Positions 50,267 through 59,313 of a stretch of 61,537 nucleotides of DNA are shown one piece after another. The notes below the pieces were generated by a model. It did no database searches. It was not told the origin of the DNA and saw only the letters and a list, made by a program, of their open reading frames with translations. The first letter of the stretch is position 1. Each line of letters opens with the position of its first letter. Source of the DNA: an uncultured Clostridia bacterium (GTDB lineage Bacteria; Bacillota; Clostridia; Oscillospirales; Ruminococcaceae); NCBI GenBank assembly GCA_947089135.1, contig CAMUJF010000016.1, positions 1-61,537 on the forward strand, written 5' to 3'. Both the position numbers and the translations under genes were made by a program.

Positions 50267-51058
50267 TCACTTAGATTTAGCTTTACGCCAGTAAACGTCA
50301 AGCTCGTCTATGTTCAGGGACTTCATATCCGTCCCATCGCACCTTATCAGGTTTTCGGTTTCCTTGAACCGATTCATGAATTTGTCCGTCGATCGCGTAA
50401 GGGATTCCTCTGCGTCGCAGTTAAGATGTCTTGCAAGATTTGTACAGGAGAACAGCACGTCCCCCAGTTCGTCGGCAATGCTTTCTTTTTTGCCTTCGGC
50501 GACAGCCTCTTTAAGTTCTGCTATCTCGCTTTCGAGGCATTCAAGGACTTGTGAAACATCTTTAAAGTCCATACCCGCCCTTTTAGCTCTCTGACCGATC
50601 TTCTGCGCTCTCATAAGCGCGGGAAGCGCGGTGCAAACGCTTTCAAGAGTTTCATAATACGTTTCCTGTCCTTTGGTCTGCTGCTTGATGTTGTTCCAGT
50701 TTTTCAGCACCTCTCCGCTTGTTTCGGCGGTAACGTCCCCGAAAACGTGGGGGTGACGGACGATAAGCTTTTGACATATTCCGTCGGCAACATCCCCGAA
50801 ATTGAATCCGCCCTGCTCCTCCTCAATGCGGGAGTGGAAAACCACCTGCAAAAGCACGTCGCCCAGTTCCTCAAGCAGAAGCTCCTTATCATCGGTGTCT
50901 ATTGCCTCAACGACCTCGTAGGTCTCCTCAAGAAAGTCCTTGCGGATAGACTTGTGATCCTGTTCTCTGTCCCAGGGGCAGCCGTTTTCGGAACGGAGTA
51001 TCCGCATGATCTCCAGCAGGTCGTTTATACCGTATTTGTCCTTAAACTGAAAATCCAT
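50267..51058 (-). CDS. mazG: Nucleoside triphosphate pyrophosphohydrolase MazG
   Basis: Hydrolyses NTPs and dNTPs to monophosphates, a house-cleaning enzyme. 263 residues with tandem MazG domains: first EExxD set in EETYEVVEAIDTDD and LLEELGDVLLQVVFHSRI, second set in EIAELKEAVAEGKKESIADE and LGDVLFSCTNLARHLNCD. LRSENGCPWDREQDHKSI is the conserved N-terminal motif. The N-terminal SAM-methylase domain of YabN is missing, as in other single-function MazG. GGAGGT site. Confidence 0.94.
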   Translation of the reverse strand: MDFQFKDKYGINDLLEIMRILRSENGCPWDREQDHKSIRKDFLEETYEVVEAIDTDDKELLLEELGDVLLQVVFHSRIEEEQGGFNFGDVADGICQKLIVRHPHVFGDVTAETSGEVLKNWNNIKQQTKGQETYYETLESVCTALPALMRAQKIGQRAKRAGMDFKDVSQVLECLESEIAELKEAVAEGKKESIADELGDVLFSCTNLARHLNCDAEESLTRSTDKFMNRFKETENLIRCDGTDMKSLNIDELDVYWRKAKSK

Positions 51059-51145
51059 AAGATACCTCCTAAAACCGCGCTGAAAAACAGTACCTTAATA
51101 TATTAACCTATAAATCCAAGAAATTCAAGGGTTTTTTGAAATTTT

Positions 51146-52807
51146 TCAGGAAATCAGCAATTTTAACGTACTTTTCGTAAAAATGCCCAACAAAAATGTA
51201 CTAATTATGTAAAAAATTACACCGGCAATTATAGAAATAAATAGTACAGTAATGTTTCCGAGCGTTTCCGGAAGCATTTTTTCGGCTACGAGAGCCCCTG
51301 CTCCGCAGAAAAGCGAGCTGTAACAAATTTTACATAAAAATCCATAAATGCGGTTTTTGTCCGAGTTTGTCAACTTTATCAGAATATTTACCGACGGTAT
51401 GCAAATGACCATATAGCACAAAAGCGTGGACGCGGCCGCTCCTGCGGTGTTAAGCTCGGGGATACGCACAAGAAGCAGGTTTCCCATAAGCTTGACCGCC
51501 ACTCCCATAAGCATTAGCTTAACCGGCAGGTCGGGACGTCCCGCCGCCTGAAGCGCGGCAAAAGCCGTTGAAGAAATGCACAAAAAGACCACGCCTGCTC
51601 CCAGAACCGCCAGCGAGAGCGTACACAGGCTTGTTTCAAGGGGCTTTAAGGGGAACAGTACCTTGAGTATCCTGCCGGACAGCACGCTTATTCCCACTCC
51701 TGCGGGAAATGCGATAAGAGCCGTGGCGAGCAGAGATTTTTCGGTACATTCGCGTATTTTGGTCTTATCATTTGCGGCAAAAGCCTCTGAAAGATTGGGC
51801 AGGATACCCTTGCCGAACATATTGGTAAATGACGGTATCAGGTTGAATACAGTAACGGCAAGTCCCGTAAAGCTGCCGAAAAGGAAGTTCGGAAGCTTTT
51901 CTGGAGCAATGCCCGGGGCAATTTTGGAAAAATATTCTGGATCGGCATAAACAGCGCGGGCAAGGGAGCTGTTGATCGTTACAAGGTCTATAAGGGACGT
52001 GAGATTTGTCACCAGAGCGCCTATTGCAATTGGTACGGCTGTTTTTAGCAGAGCGGCTATAATGCTTCTGCTGTTGTCTGTACAGCCGTGTCCGCATGTG
52101 GAGGAAAGCTGTTCCGGCGTTATCCCGTCGCCGCCGAGTCTGTCGCGGAGAACGAGAAACAGCGTTCCCGCAGCTGTGGATACGGTTATTCCCAGTACTG
52201 CGGCGGCAGCAGCCGCGGAAAGCGCCGAATCGGAGGGTAGTTTAAGCGCGGCGCATAATTCCAACGCTTTTTCGGGATTTTTAAGTACCCACAGGCACAA
52301 AGCAAGTCCTGCGGCAAGTTTGGCAAGACCCTCGGCGACCTGCGACAGGGCGGTGGGTACCATGTTACGCAAGCCCTCGTAGTAACCGCGGTAAACCGAG
52401 GTCACACAGCCGAAAAATATGGACGGAGCTATCGCAAGCAGCGACGGTAAGGTTTTTACGCCGCCTGTCAGCGCACAGAACGGATACGCCGCCGCAAGCA
52501 TTAACAGGGTAAAGGCAAGTCCCGTAGCTGAAAAAAATAAAAGAGCCGACGTTTTTACCCTGCGGACATTGGCAAAACGCCCCAAAGCAGAGTTTTCGGC
52601 AGTGAGCTTTGCGACCGCTGCGGGAAGTCCCGTTACCGAAACGGCGTACACGGTCATAAAAATACCGTAGGCGGCGGAAAAATATCCCATTCCCTCGCCC
52701 CCCAGCATATTTGCCAGCGGAATTCGGAAAACCGCACCCATAAGCTTTGTCACAACAGCGGACAGAATAAGTATTGCCGAGCTTTTCAGAAAGCTTTGCT
52801 TTTTCAC
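51146..52807 (-). CDS. MurJ/SpoVB-type polysaccharide/lipid flippase
   Basis: A 553-residue membrane protein of the MOP superfamily with about 14 transmembrane helices; typical signature in ILSAVVTKLMGAVFRIPLAN near the N-terminus and AAYPFCALTGGVKTLPSLL. It probably flips a lipid-linked precursor such as lipid II or a spore or capsule polysaccharide intermediate. The start is GTG (AAAGGG upstream), giving KKQSFLKSS. Adjacent to mazG as in B. subtilis yabM-yabN. 87 nt before mazG. Confidence 0.88.
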   Translation of the reverse strand: MKKQSFLKSSAILILSAVVTKLMGAVFRIPLANMLGGEGMGYFSAAYGIFMTVYAVSVTGLPAAVAKLTAENSALGRFANVRRVKTSALLFFSATGLAFTLLMLAAAYPFCALTGGVKTLPSLLAIAPSIFFGCVTSVYRGYYEGLRNMVPTALSQVAEGLAKLAAGLALCLWVLKNPEKALELCAALKLPSDSALSAAAAAAVLGITVSTAAGTLFLVLRDRLGGDGITPEQLSSTCGHGCTDNSRSIIAALLKTAVPIAIGALVTNLTSLIDLVTINSSLARAVYADPEYFSKIAPGIAPEKLPNFLFGSFTGLAVTVFNLIPSFTNMFGKGILPNLSEAFAANDKTKIRECTEKSLLATALIAFPAGVGISVLSGRILKVLFPLKPLETSLCTLSLAVLGAGVVFLCISSTAFAALQAAGRPDLPVKLMLMGVAVKLMGNLLLVRIPELNTAGAAASTLLCYMVICIPSVNILIKLTNSDKNRIYGFLCKICYSSLFCGAGALVAEKMLPETLGNITVLFISIIAGVIFYIISTFLLGIFTKSTLKLLIS

Positions 52808-52842
52808 CTGATCGTCCCTTTCGTTTTTTTCTAAATTTTATG

Positions 52843-52871
52843 TTGATTGACGGACAAATATGTGCTATAAT
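52843..52871 (+). promoter_or_regulatory. Promoter of the 53-kb aminotransferase gene
   Basis: TTGATT (52843-52848), 17 nt, TATAAT (52866-52871). The leader to the ATG is about 180 nt and contains the 81-bp palindrome. Confidence 0.6.
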
Positions 52872-52937
52872 AGAGAACAGAAAGCAGAAGACAGAGGATA
52901 GAACGGGCTGACAGCCGATTCCGTTTCCTGTCATTTG

Positions 52938-53018
52938 ATACTAATCCCTCATTGAATTATAGACAATCTTTCGGCACAAAACCGCTTTCTTGTCAATAAT
53001 TCTAATGGGGATTAGTAT
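52938..53018 (+). repeat. 81-bp imperfect palindrome in the aminotransferase leader
   Basis: Left arm 52938-52966 begins ATACTAATCCC; right arm 52990-53018 ends GGGATTAGTAT. The 11 terminal bases of each arm pair perfectly, and about 24 of 29 positions pair overall; the loop is 23 nt. It folds into a long stem-loop in the transcript leader and resembles a short palindromic interspersed repeat. No second copy in this window. Confidence 0.6.
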
Positions 53019-53058
53019 GACATCTGATTTTTGTATTAAGGAATTAAGGAGCTTTTTT

Positions 53059-54249
53059 ATGGACTATTCATTTTCAAACAAGGTGACGGGGCTTAAGGCT
53101 TCGGCTATACGTGAGATACTTAAATTCACAGCATTTCCCGACGTTATTTCATTTGCGGCCGGAAATCCTGCGCCGGAAGCTTTTCCCGCGGAGGCGGTAA
53201 AGGAGATAACCGAGCGCACGCTTACGGAAAATCCCGTGGCTGCTTTGCAGTACAGCATTACCGAGGGTCACACTCCGCTTAGGGAAACGCTGAAAAAGCG
53301 TCTTGCCTCTCAGCACAGTTTTAACGGCGATATCGATGACCTTATCATAACCTCCGGCGGTCAGCAGGGAAACGAACTTTCCTGCAAGGTATTCCTCAAC
53401 GAGGGGGACACTCTTATCTGCGAGTCTCCGTCTTTTATCGGAAGCCTGAACTCTTTCAAGTCCTACAACGTTAACCTTGTGGGCGTTGAAATGGACGACG
53501 AGGGCATCGACCCAGAAAAGCTGGAGGCGGCGATAAAGTCCAACAAAAACGTGAAGATAATCTATCTTATACCGAATTTCCAGAACCCTACAGGCAAGTG
53601 TATGTCTTTCAAGCGCAGAAAAGAGGTCTATGAACTTGCCAGAAAGTACGATATAATGATACTGGAGGACAATCCCTACGGCGAGATACGCTTTGAGGGG
53701 GAGGATATTCCCTCCGTAAAATCCCTTGACACAGACGGCAGAGTTATTTATGTGGGAAGCTTTTCCAAAATTCTTGCTCCCGGCATACGCGTGGGTTTTG
53801 TTTCCGCTCCCAAAGAGGTTATTCAGAAGATAGTTGTCTGCAAGCAGGTTGCGGACGTTCATACAAATATCCTTGCTCAGATAATCGCTGACGAGTTCCT
53901 CAACAAGTACGACATAGACGCGCATCTGGAGCGTATCCGCGGCATTTACCGCGCAAAGTGTGGACTTATGCTGTCCGAGATCGAAAAAAATTTCTCAAAG
54001 AAAATTTCCGTTACCCGTCCTCAGGGTGGACTGTTTATATGGGCTACTCTTCCCGACGGCTGCGATATGACGGGTTTCTGCAAAAAGGCTGTTGAGGCTA
54101 AGGTAGCCGTAGTTCCCGGAAACGCTTTCACGGTTCACGAGGACGATCCCACAAGCAGCTTCAGACTGAATTTCTCAACGCCTACCGACGAACAGCTTGT
54201 AAAGGGCTGCGAGATACTGGGAAAAATGTCCAGAGAAATGTTTGACTGA
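53059..54249 (+). CDS. PLP-dependent aminotransferase (class I/II; LysN/MocR catalytic-like)
   Basis: A 396-residue fold type I aminotransferase. PLP Lys in VIYVGSFSKILAPGIRVGF; Asn and Asp in IYLIPNFQNPTGK and IMILEDNPYGEIRFEG; C-terminal PQGGLFIWATLPDG and FRLNFSTPTDEQL. The N-terminal ISFAAGNPAPEAFPAEAVKE and lack of a GntR HTH fit 2-aminoadipate/branched-chain/aromatic aminotransferases of the LysN type. Substrate unknown. AAGGAG before ATG at 53059; longer in-frame start overlaps the leader palindrome and is rejected. trpS follows 57 nt later. Confidence 0.88.
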   Translation: MDYSFSNKVTGLKASAIREILKFTAFPDVISFAAGNPAPEAFPAEAVKEITERTLTENPVAALQYSITEGHTPLRETLKKRLASQHSFNGDIDDLIITSGGQQGNELSCKVFLNEGDTLICESPSFIGSLNSFKSYNVNLVGVEMDDEGIDPEKLEAAIKSNKNVKIIYLIPNFQNPTGKCMSFKRRKEVYELARKYDIMILEDNPYGEIRFEGEDIPSVKSLDTDGRVIYVGSFSKILAPGIRVGFVSAPKEVIQKIVVCKQVADVHTNILAQIIADEFLNKYDIDAHLERIRGIYRAKCGLMLSEIEKNFSKKISVTRPQGGLFIWATLPDGCDMTGFCKKAVEAKVAVVPGNAFTVHEDDPTSSFRLNFSTPTDEQLVKGCEILGKMSREMFD

Positions 54250-54306
54250 AAATACTGATAAACGGGAAGATTGAGATAGAAATTTTATTCGGGAGGACTT
54301 TACATT

Positions 54307-55308
54307 ATGGAAGAAAGAAAGAAGATAATTTTCAGCGGTATACAGCCCACGGGTACGTTCACTCTGGGAAATTATATAGGCGCGGTGTCCCGTTGGGGGG
54401 CTTTACAGGACGAGTACGACTGCATTTACTCCATTGTGGATATGCACGCCATTACCGTTAAGCAGGAGCCTGCAAAGCTTCGGCAGCAGACGCTCCAGTC
54501 CTATGCTCTGCTGCTTGCCTGCGGTATAGACCCCGAACGTTCGATAGTGTTTATTCAGAGCCATGTCAGAAGCCATGCGGAGCTTAACTGGATACTTGCC
54601 TGCTCCACTCAGTTCGGAGAGCTTACCAGAATGACCCAGTTCAAGGACAAGTCCGCAAAGCATCCGGACGACGTTAACGCGGGACTTTTTACCTATCCGG
54701 TGCTTATGGCGGCTGATATTTTGGCGTACAAAGCAGACCTTGTTCCCGTCGGCGTGGATCAGAAGCAGCACGTTGAGCTGGCGAGAAACATCGCTCAGCG
54801 GTTCAACGGCAAGTACGGAGACTTTTTTACCGTTCCCGAGCCGTTTATCAGCGAGACGGGCGCAAAGGTAATGTCCTTGCAGGAACCGACGAAGAAGATG
54901 TCCAAGTCGGACGATAACCCGAATGCGTGTATTTATATTCTTGACGAGCCTGATGTGATAATCCGCAAGTTCAAGAGAGCCGTTACCGACAGCGAGGCAG
55001 AGGTGCGCTTTGCCGAGGGTAAGGACGGTATAAACAACCTTATGACCATTTATTCGTCGGTTACGGGCAAATCTTTCGGAGATATCGAAAAAGAGTTTGA
55101 GGGCAAGGGCTACGGCGACTTCAAGCTTGCTGTGGGTGAAGCTGTGTCCGATCATCTGAAGCCGGTAAGAGAGGATTACGCAAGGCTTATGGGGGACAAG
55201 GAGTACCTTAAAAAGTGCTATACGGAGGGCGCCGAAAGGGCGCTGAAGATGTCCCGCAGAACTGTGCTGAAAGCGTACCGCAAGGTCGGTTTCGTGGACT
55301 GCGAATAG
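54307..55308 (+). CDS. trpS: Tryptophanyl-tRNA synthetase
   Basis: Charges tRNA-Trp. 333 residues, class Ic synthetase. HIGH-type motif in GIQPTGTFTLGNYIGA, LACSTQFGELTRMTQFKDKS, and KMSKS in EPTKKMSKSDDNPNACIYIL. Normal length. GGAGGA site, start ATG. Its leader is only 57 nt, too short for a T-box, so it is not T-box controlled here, unlike many Clostridial trpS genes. It may be cotranscribed with the aminotransferase. Confidence 0.96.
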   Translation: MEERKKIIFSGIQPTGTFTLGNYIGAVSRWGALQDEYDCIYSIVDMHAITVKQEPAKLRQQTLQSYALLLACGIDPERSIVFIQSHVRSHAELNWILACSTQFGELTRMTQFKDKSAKHPDDVNAGLFTYPVLMAADILAYKADLVPVGVDQKQHVELARNIAQRFNGKYGDFFTVPEPFISETGAKVMSLQEPTKKMSKSDDNPNACIYILDEPDVIIRKFKRAVTDSEAEVRFAEGKDGINNLMTIYSSVTGKSFGDIEKEFEGKGYGDFKLAVGEAVSDHLKPVREDYARLMGDKEYLKKCYTEGAERALKMSRRTVLKAYRKVGFVDCE

Positions 55309-55531
55309 ATTTTTTACTTCTTTGTGCAGAAATCTTTCCTTAAACGTTTAATTGATTTTTTAGACAAAATACGGCTCGTATTTTAAAAAGGGTTGTCGTT
55401 TTTCACAATAATAAAAAGATAATTAAAAAACTTGTTAATATTTTGTCTAAAAATCAATGGTCAAAAACACTAAAAATTTTTTAATATATTATGCAAAAAG
55501 ACTATTTTAAACTAATAATTTTCAAAAACCA
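55309..55531. other. AT-rich intergenic stretch
   Basis: No gene. It is AT-rich with T and A runs (for example TTAATTGATTTTTTAG) but I find no stable terminator hairpin after trpS. The LacI promoter follows. Confidence 0.4.
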
Positions 55532-55560
55532 TTGACATATTTCAAAATCAGTTGTATATT
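55532..55560 (+). promoter_or_regulatory. Promoter of the LacI regulator gene
   Basis: TTGACA (55532-55537), 17 nt, TATATT (55555-55560). Confidence 0.7.
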
Positions 55561-55569
55561 ATTATCGAA

Positions 55570-55608
55570 GCAGCGAAAACGTTTAAAAGTTTTGGGGATT
55601 TTCGCTGC
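55570..55608. promoter_or_regulatory. Operator-like inverted repeat at the LacI promoter
   Basis: GCAGCGAAAA (55570-55579) and TTTTCGCTGC (55599-55608) form perfect 10-bp arms starting 10 nt after the -10 box. Inside the left half is AAAACGTTTAAAA, with the central CG typical of LacI/CcpA-type operators. Likely autoregulatory site. Confidence 0.5.
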
Positions 55609-55634
55609 ACAATCTTGCGGTCTGGAGTTGTGTT

Positions 55635-56651
55635 ATGGTTTCTATCAAGGACATTGCTTCCGTCTGCGGCGTTTCTATCGCGACGGTCAGCAAGGCACTC
55701 AACGATCACAAGGATGTAAGCGAATCCACAAAGTCAATGATTCGCGAGACCGCCAAGAAGCTCGGATATCTTCCGAATTCTCAGGCGAGGGCTCTTAAGA
55801 CCAACCGTACATACAATCTTGGAGTGCTTTTTGCGGAACAGGCTCAGAGGGGTATTACCCACAGCCATTTTGCCGCTGTGCTGAACGGCTTTAAGAACGA
55901 AGCGGAAGCAAACGGATACGATATTACTTTTATAAGCCGTCAGATCGGCGGCAACAGAATGACTTATTATGAACACTGCGTATGCAGGAACGTGGACGGC
56001 GTTGTTATAGTCTGCGCCGATGACTTTGAGGATCCGGAGGTAACCGAACTGCTTGAAAGTTCTGTACCGACGGTAACTATCGACTATGAAAGCCCGAACA
56101 GTCCCGCGGTGCTTTCCAATAATGAATCGGGCATGAGGGTTCTTGTGGAGTACGCCTATTCAATGGGACACAGAAAAATTGCGTATATTTACGGCGAAAC
56201 TTCAAGCGTGACTTCTATCAGATTAAAAAGCTACAGGGATACCTTGGAGAGCCTGAATATAAATGTCAGAAGCGATTATCTGCTGCAGGGCAGATACCAT
56301 GATCCCGTGTCAACGGAAAAGCTGTCGGAACAGCTTTTGGAGCTTGACGATCCGCCAACGTGCGTTATCCTGCCGGACGATTTTTCGGCGATCGGCGCGC
56401 TGTCGGCGTTTGAAAAGCTCGGTAAGAGCGTTCCCGGTGACGTTTCCGTAATGGGGTATGACGGCATAATCCTTTCCTCGTTTCTTAACCCGAGGCTTAC
56501 TACCTTTTGGCAGGATCCGGACAGGATAGGCGCCGCGGCTGCTTCACAGCTTATCGCACTGATAAAAAAGGAGATACCCGCCGATTCGCCTGCATTAATG
56601 GTTGACGGTTGTCTCAAAGAAGGGTCGTCGGTCAAAGAAATTTGCCGGTGA
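55635..56651 (+). CDS. LacI-family transcriptional regulator
   Basis: A 338-residue repressor: HTH and hinge (VSIKDIASVCGVSIATVSKA then LNDHKDVSESTK), followed by a periplasmic-binding-like sensor (about 60-335; YNLGVLFAEQAQ, DGVVIVCADDFEDPEV, MGHRKIAYIYGETSS, PDDFSAIGALSAFEKLG). It probably binds a sugar and controls the ABC importer that begins 56 nt downstream, and itself through the operator-like repeat. GGAG site, ATG start. Confidence 0.92.
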   Translation: MVSIKDIASVCGVSIATVSKALNDHKDVSESTKSMIRETAKKLGYLPNSQARALKTNRTYNLGVLFAEQAQRGITHSHFAAVLNGFKNEAEANGYDITFISRQIGGNRMTYYEHCVCRNVDGVVIVCADDFEDPEVTELLESSVPTVTIDYESPNSPAVLSNNESGMRVLVEYAYSMGHRKIAYIYGETSSVTSIRLKSYRDTLESLNINVRSDYLLQGRYHDPVSTEKLSEQLLELDDPPTCVILPDDFSAIGALSAFEKLGKSVPGDVSVMGYDGIILSSFLNPRLTTFWQDPDRIGAAAASQLIALIKKEIPADSPALMVDGCLKEGSSVKEICR

Positions 56652-56707
56652 CGAAACCGTGTTATTATATTTTTATAATATAATATATTTTTAAGGAGGA
56701 AAACCAA

Positions 56708-58174
56708 ATGAAGAATTTTAAGAAAAACATCGCTCTTCTTGCAGCTCTCGCATGTGCTGGAACCATGCTTGCAGGCTGTAACAGCGATAAGCCCGCTAAT
56801 GACGGCGACGCCGACGCAACAACTGCTGCCGGTGATGCAGGTGATGCAGGTGCAGCAAACGACGGCGACGATGCAGGCGCTGCTGACGACGGAAATACCG
56901 ACGACACAGGCGCAGCTTCCGGCGACAACGCTGACGGAAGCAAGCTGACTGTTCTTTGCTGGAACACAGACGATATCAATCCTATGATCGAAAACTTCTG
57001 TGCTAACACAGATCACACTGCTGATGAGTTCTATGTACAGAACTTTGGCTGCGGCGGCGGTGACGCTGCTGAGAATTACGACAACTACCTCAGCGATGCA
57101 AGCAATGACGCTGATATCATGTTTGTAGAAGCTGACTGGGCTCTTAAGTACATCAACGACGACAGCGCTGACAAGGGTACAAAGGCGCTTTCTGACATCG
57201 GATTCTCCGACGGAGACTACAGCGATCTCTACGGCTACACACTTGAGATCGGTAAGTCCTCAAGCGGCGTTCAGAAGGGTCTTTCCTGGCAGGCTGCTGC
57301 AGGCGGATTCTGCTACAGAACAGACCTCGCTGAGACATACCTCGGCGTTAAGACTCCCGATGAGATGCAGGCTCTCGTTTCCGACTGGGATAAGTTCCTC
57401 GATACAGCTAAGAAGGTTGGCGAGGCTTCCGGCGGTCAGACTGCTCTTACAACCACAATGGGTGGTGTATGGCAGGTATTCTCCGCAGGCAGAAGCACTC
57501 CTTGGGTAACTGACGGAAAGCTTTCTCTTGACGACAGCGCAAAGGGCTACATTGACTTTGCTAAGAATATGTACGATAACGGCTACGTTATCAAGGATCT
57601 CGATCAGTGGAACACCGACTGGTATTCCGCAGGTCAGACCGATAAGACAATGGGTTACTTCGTATCCACATGGGGCTTCGGTGATTCTATCCTCACACAG
57701 GCTGCCGGCGGCGAAGGCGGAGCAACTTACGGCAAGTGGAACGTTGTAGTTGGTCCTCAGCCTTTCTACTGGGGCGGTACATGGGCTACAGTTGCTAACA
57801 GATGCAACAACCCTGAGCTTGCTAAGGAATTCATCGCTTACTTCACAACCAACAAGGACGGCGCTAAGTCTTATGCTGACTTCAAGGGTGAGTACGTTTC
57901 CAACAAGGCTGCTATGGCAGAGGTTATTCCCGCATATGCTGGTCTCGGCGTTCTCGGCGGACAGAACCACTTCGAGGTTCTCAATACCGTTGCTGACAGC
58001 ATCAACATGGCAGGCGGTATCACAGAGTACGACAATACTATCAAGCAGGCGTTCAATACTACTATAACAGATTACTGCAGAGGCACATACGATTCTGTTG
58101 ATGCTACAATTGACGCGTTTGTTGATAAAGTTGCAGGCTCTCTTCCTAATCTCGATTACTCTAACTTTGATTGA
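56708..58174 (+). CDS. Sugar ABC transporter substrate-binding lipoprotein
   Basis: A 488-residue lipoprotein with lipobox LAGC (Cys24). After it comes a low-complexity linker (about 25-80) made of Asp, Ala, Gly, Thr and Asn, holding the binding domain away from the membrane. Binding domain motifs: LTVLCWNTDDINPMIENFC, DADIMFVEADWALKY and WATVANRCNNPELAKEFIAY. Codon use is biased to C-ending codons, suggesting high expression. The GGAGGA site is strong. It is followed by a GC-rich hairpin before the permeases, a layout that often gives more binding protein than permease. Confidence 0.9.
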   Translation: MKNFKKNIALLAALACAGTMLAGCNSDKPANDGDADATTAAGDAGDAGAANDGDDAGAADDGNTDDTGAASGDNADGSKLTVLCWNTDDINPMIENFCANTDHTADEFYVQNFGCGGGDAAENYDNYLSDASNDADIMFVEADWALKYINDDSADKGTKALSDIGFSDGDYSDLYGYTLEIGKSSSGVQKGLSWQAAAGGFCYRTDLAETYLGVKTPDEMQALVSDWDKFLDTAKKVGEASGGQTALTTTMGGVWQVFSAGRSTPWVTDGKLSLDDSAKGYIDFAKNMYDNGYVIKDLDQWNTDWYSAGQTDKTMGYFVSTWGFGDSILTQAAGGEGGATYGKWNVVVGPQPFYWGGTWATVANRCNNPELAKEFIAYFTTNKDGAKSYADFKGEYVSNKAAMAEVIPAYAGLGVLGGQNHFEVLNTVADSINMAGGITEYDNTIKQAFNTTITDYCRGTYDSVDATIDAFVDKVAGSLPNLDYSNFD

Positions 58175-58204
58175 GTGTTAATTTTTAACATGCTTTTATG
58201 TCTC

Positions 58205-58231
58205 GTGGGGCAGGCGAATTGTCTGCCCCAC
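58205..58231 (+). terminator. Intercistronic hairpin after the binding-protein gene
   Basis: GTGGGGCAG (58205-58213) pairs with CTGCCCCAC (58223-58231), extended by a G-C pair, loop 7-9 nt. No T run follows, so it probably slows exonucleases or partly terminates, favouring the binding protein over the permeases. Confidence 0.55.
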
Positions 58232-58275
58232 AGATGTAAATAAGCGCTATACTTTATGTTGAGGAGAGAATTTTT

Positions 58276-59295
58276 ATGGCAAATACTTCAGGCAAAAGAG
58301 TTCGCTCTATAAGTTATGCAAAGTACGGATATTTGTTTATACTTCCGTTTTTTGTTATATATATCGTTTTTCAGATATATCCTTTGTTTAACACATTTTA
58401 TTTAAGTACCCAAAGCAACGGCTCTACTCAGACCGAGTTTGTCGGTATAGACAATTTTAAGGCTTTGTTGATAGGTGAAAACGCAACAATTTCGCACGGC
58501 GACAATGCCGGTAATAAAGGCGGACGTGCATGGAAAGCGGCTAACGGTGACTTTAAGAGGGTTATGGGCAACACCCTTCTCCTTTGGGTCGGCAACTTTA
58601 TTCCGCAGATCATAATTTCACTTGTTCTTGCCGCATGGTTTACAAATTCTCTCCTGAAGATAAAAGGCAAAAGCGTTTACAAGATACTGATGTATCTGCC
58701 GAACATTATTACAGCCGCGTCTTCAGCAGCGCTTTTTGTAATGCTGTTTTCCGGAACTGAGTTCGGCGCTATCAATAATCTTCTTCTGAAGTGGGGTTGG
58801 ATCAGCGATCCTATTCCGTTTGTAACGGGTGTATCTCAGTCAAGAGTTATGATCATGATCATTCAGACATGGATGTGGTACGGAAATACTACTATCATGC
58901 TGATGTCCGGTATCATGGGAATCAACGGATCCCTTTTCGAAGCTGCAAGCATCGACGGCGCCACAATGACACAGCAGTTCTTCAGAATTACTCTTCCGCT
59001 TCTCAGACCTATCCTGCTTTACACGGTCGTTACTTCCATGATAGGCGGTCTCCAGATGTTTGATATGCCTTACCTCTACAGAAGCGGTACACAGTTCACA
59101 AGGCACGTTGAAACAGTTGCAGTATACATATATAACCATTTCCACAGCGCGTTAAGCCCGAACTACGGTTATTCTGCGGCTGCGTCGGTTCTGTTGTTTG
59201 TTCTGACAGCTATTCTCGGTGCATTTGCATTTGCAATGAACAGGGACAAGGATCAAAAGCATCTGAAGCGCAAAAAGCAAAACAAGTTGCTGTAA
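58276..59295 (+). CDS. Carbohydrate ABC permease (MalF-like)
   Basis: A 339-residue permease with six transmembrane helices and a large loop between TM1 and TM2 (about 55-110, IGENATISHGDNAGNKGGRA). EAA loop FEAASIDGATMTQQFFRI then LPLLRPILLY. Basic N-terminus. GAGGAG site before ATG. Partner permease follows 18 nt after the stop. No ATPase gene in the cluster. Confidence 0.92.
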   Translation: MANTSGKRVRSISYAKYGYLFILPFFVIYIVFQIYPLFNTFYLSTQSNGSTQTEFVGIDNFKALLIGENATISHGDNAGNKGGRAWKAANGDFKRVMGNTLLLWVGNFIPQIIISLVLAAWFTNSLLKIKGKSVYKILMYLPNIITAASSAALFVMLFSGTEFGAINNLLLKWGWISDPIPFVTGVSQSRVMIMIIQTWMWYGNTTIMLMSGIMGINGSLFEAASIDGATMTQQFFRITLPLLRPILLYTVVTSMIGGLQMFDMPYLYRSGTQFTRHVETVAVYIYNHFHSALSPNYGYSAAASVLLFVLTAILGAFAFAMNRDKDQKHLKRKKQNKLL

Positions 59296-59313
59296 TAAGG
59301 GGAGGTTGTAATC

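Noticed and set aside
54250..54306. T-box upstream of trpS
   Set aside because: The gap is only 57 nt and contains no T-box motif or terminator.
56665..57016. Minus-strand frames opposite the binding-protein linker
   Set aside because: They are produced by the repeated Asp/Ala/Gly/Thr codons of the linker read in reverse (Ser/Ala-rich), with no gene signals.
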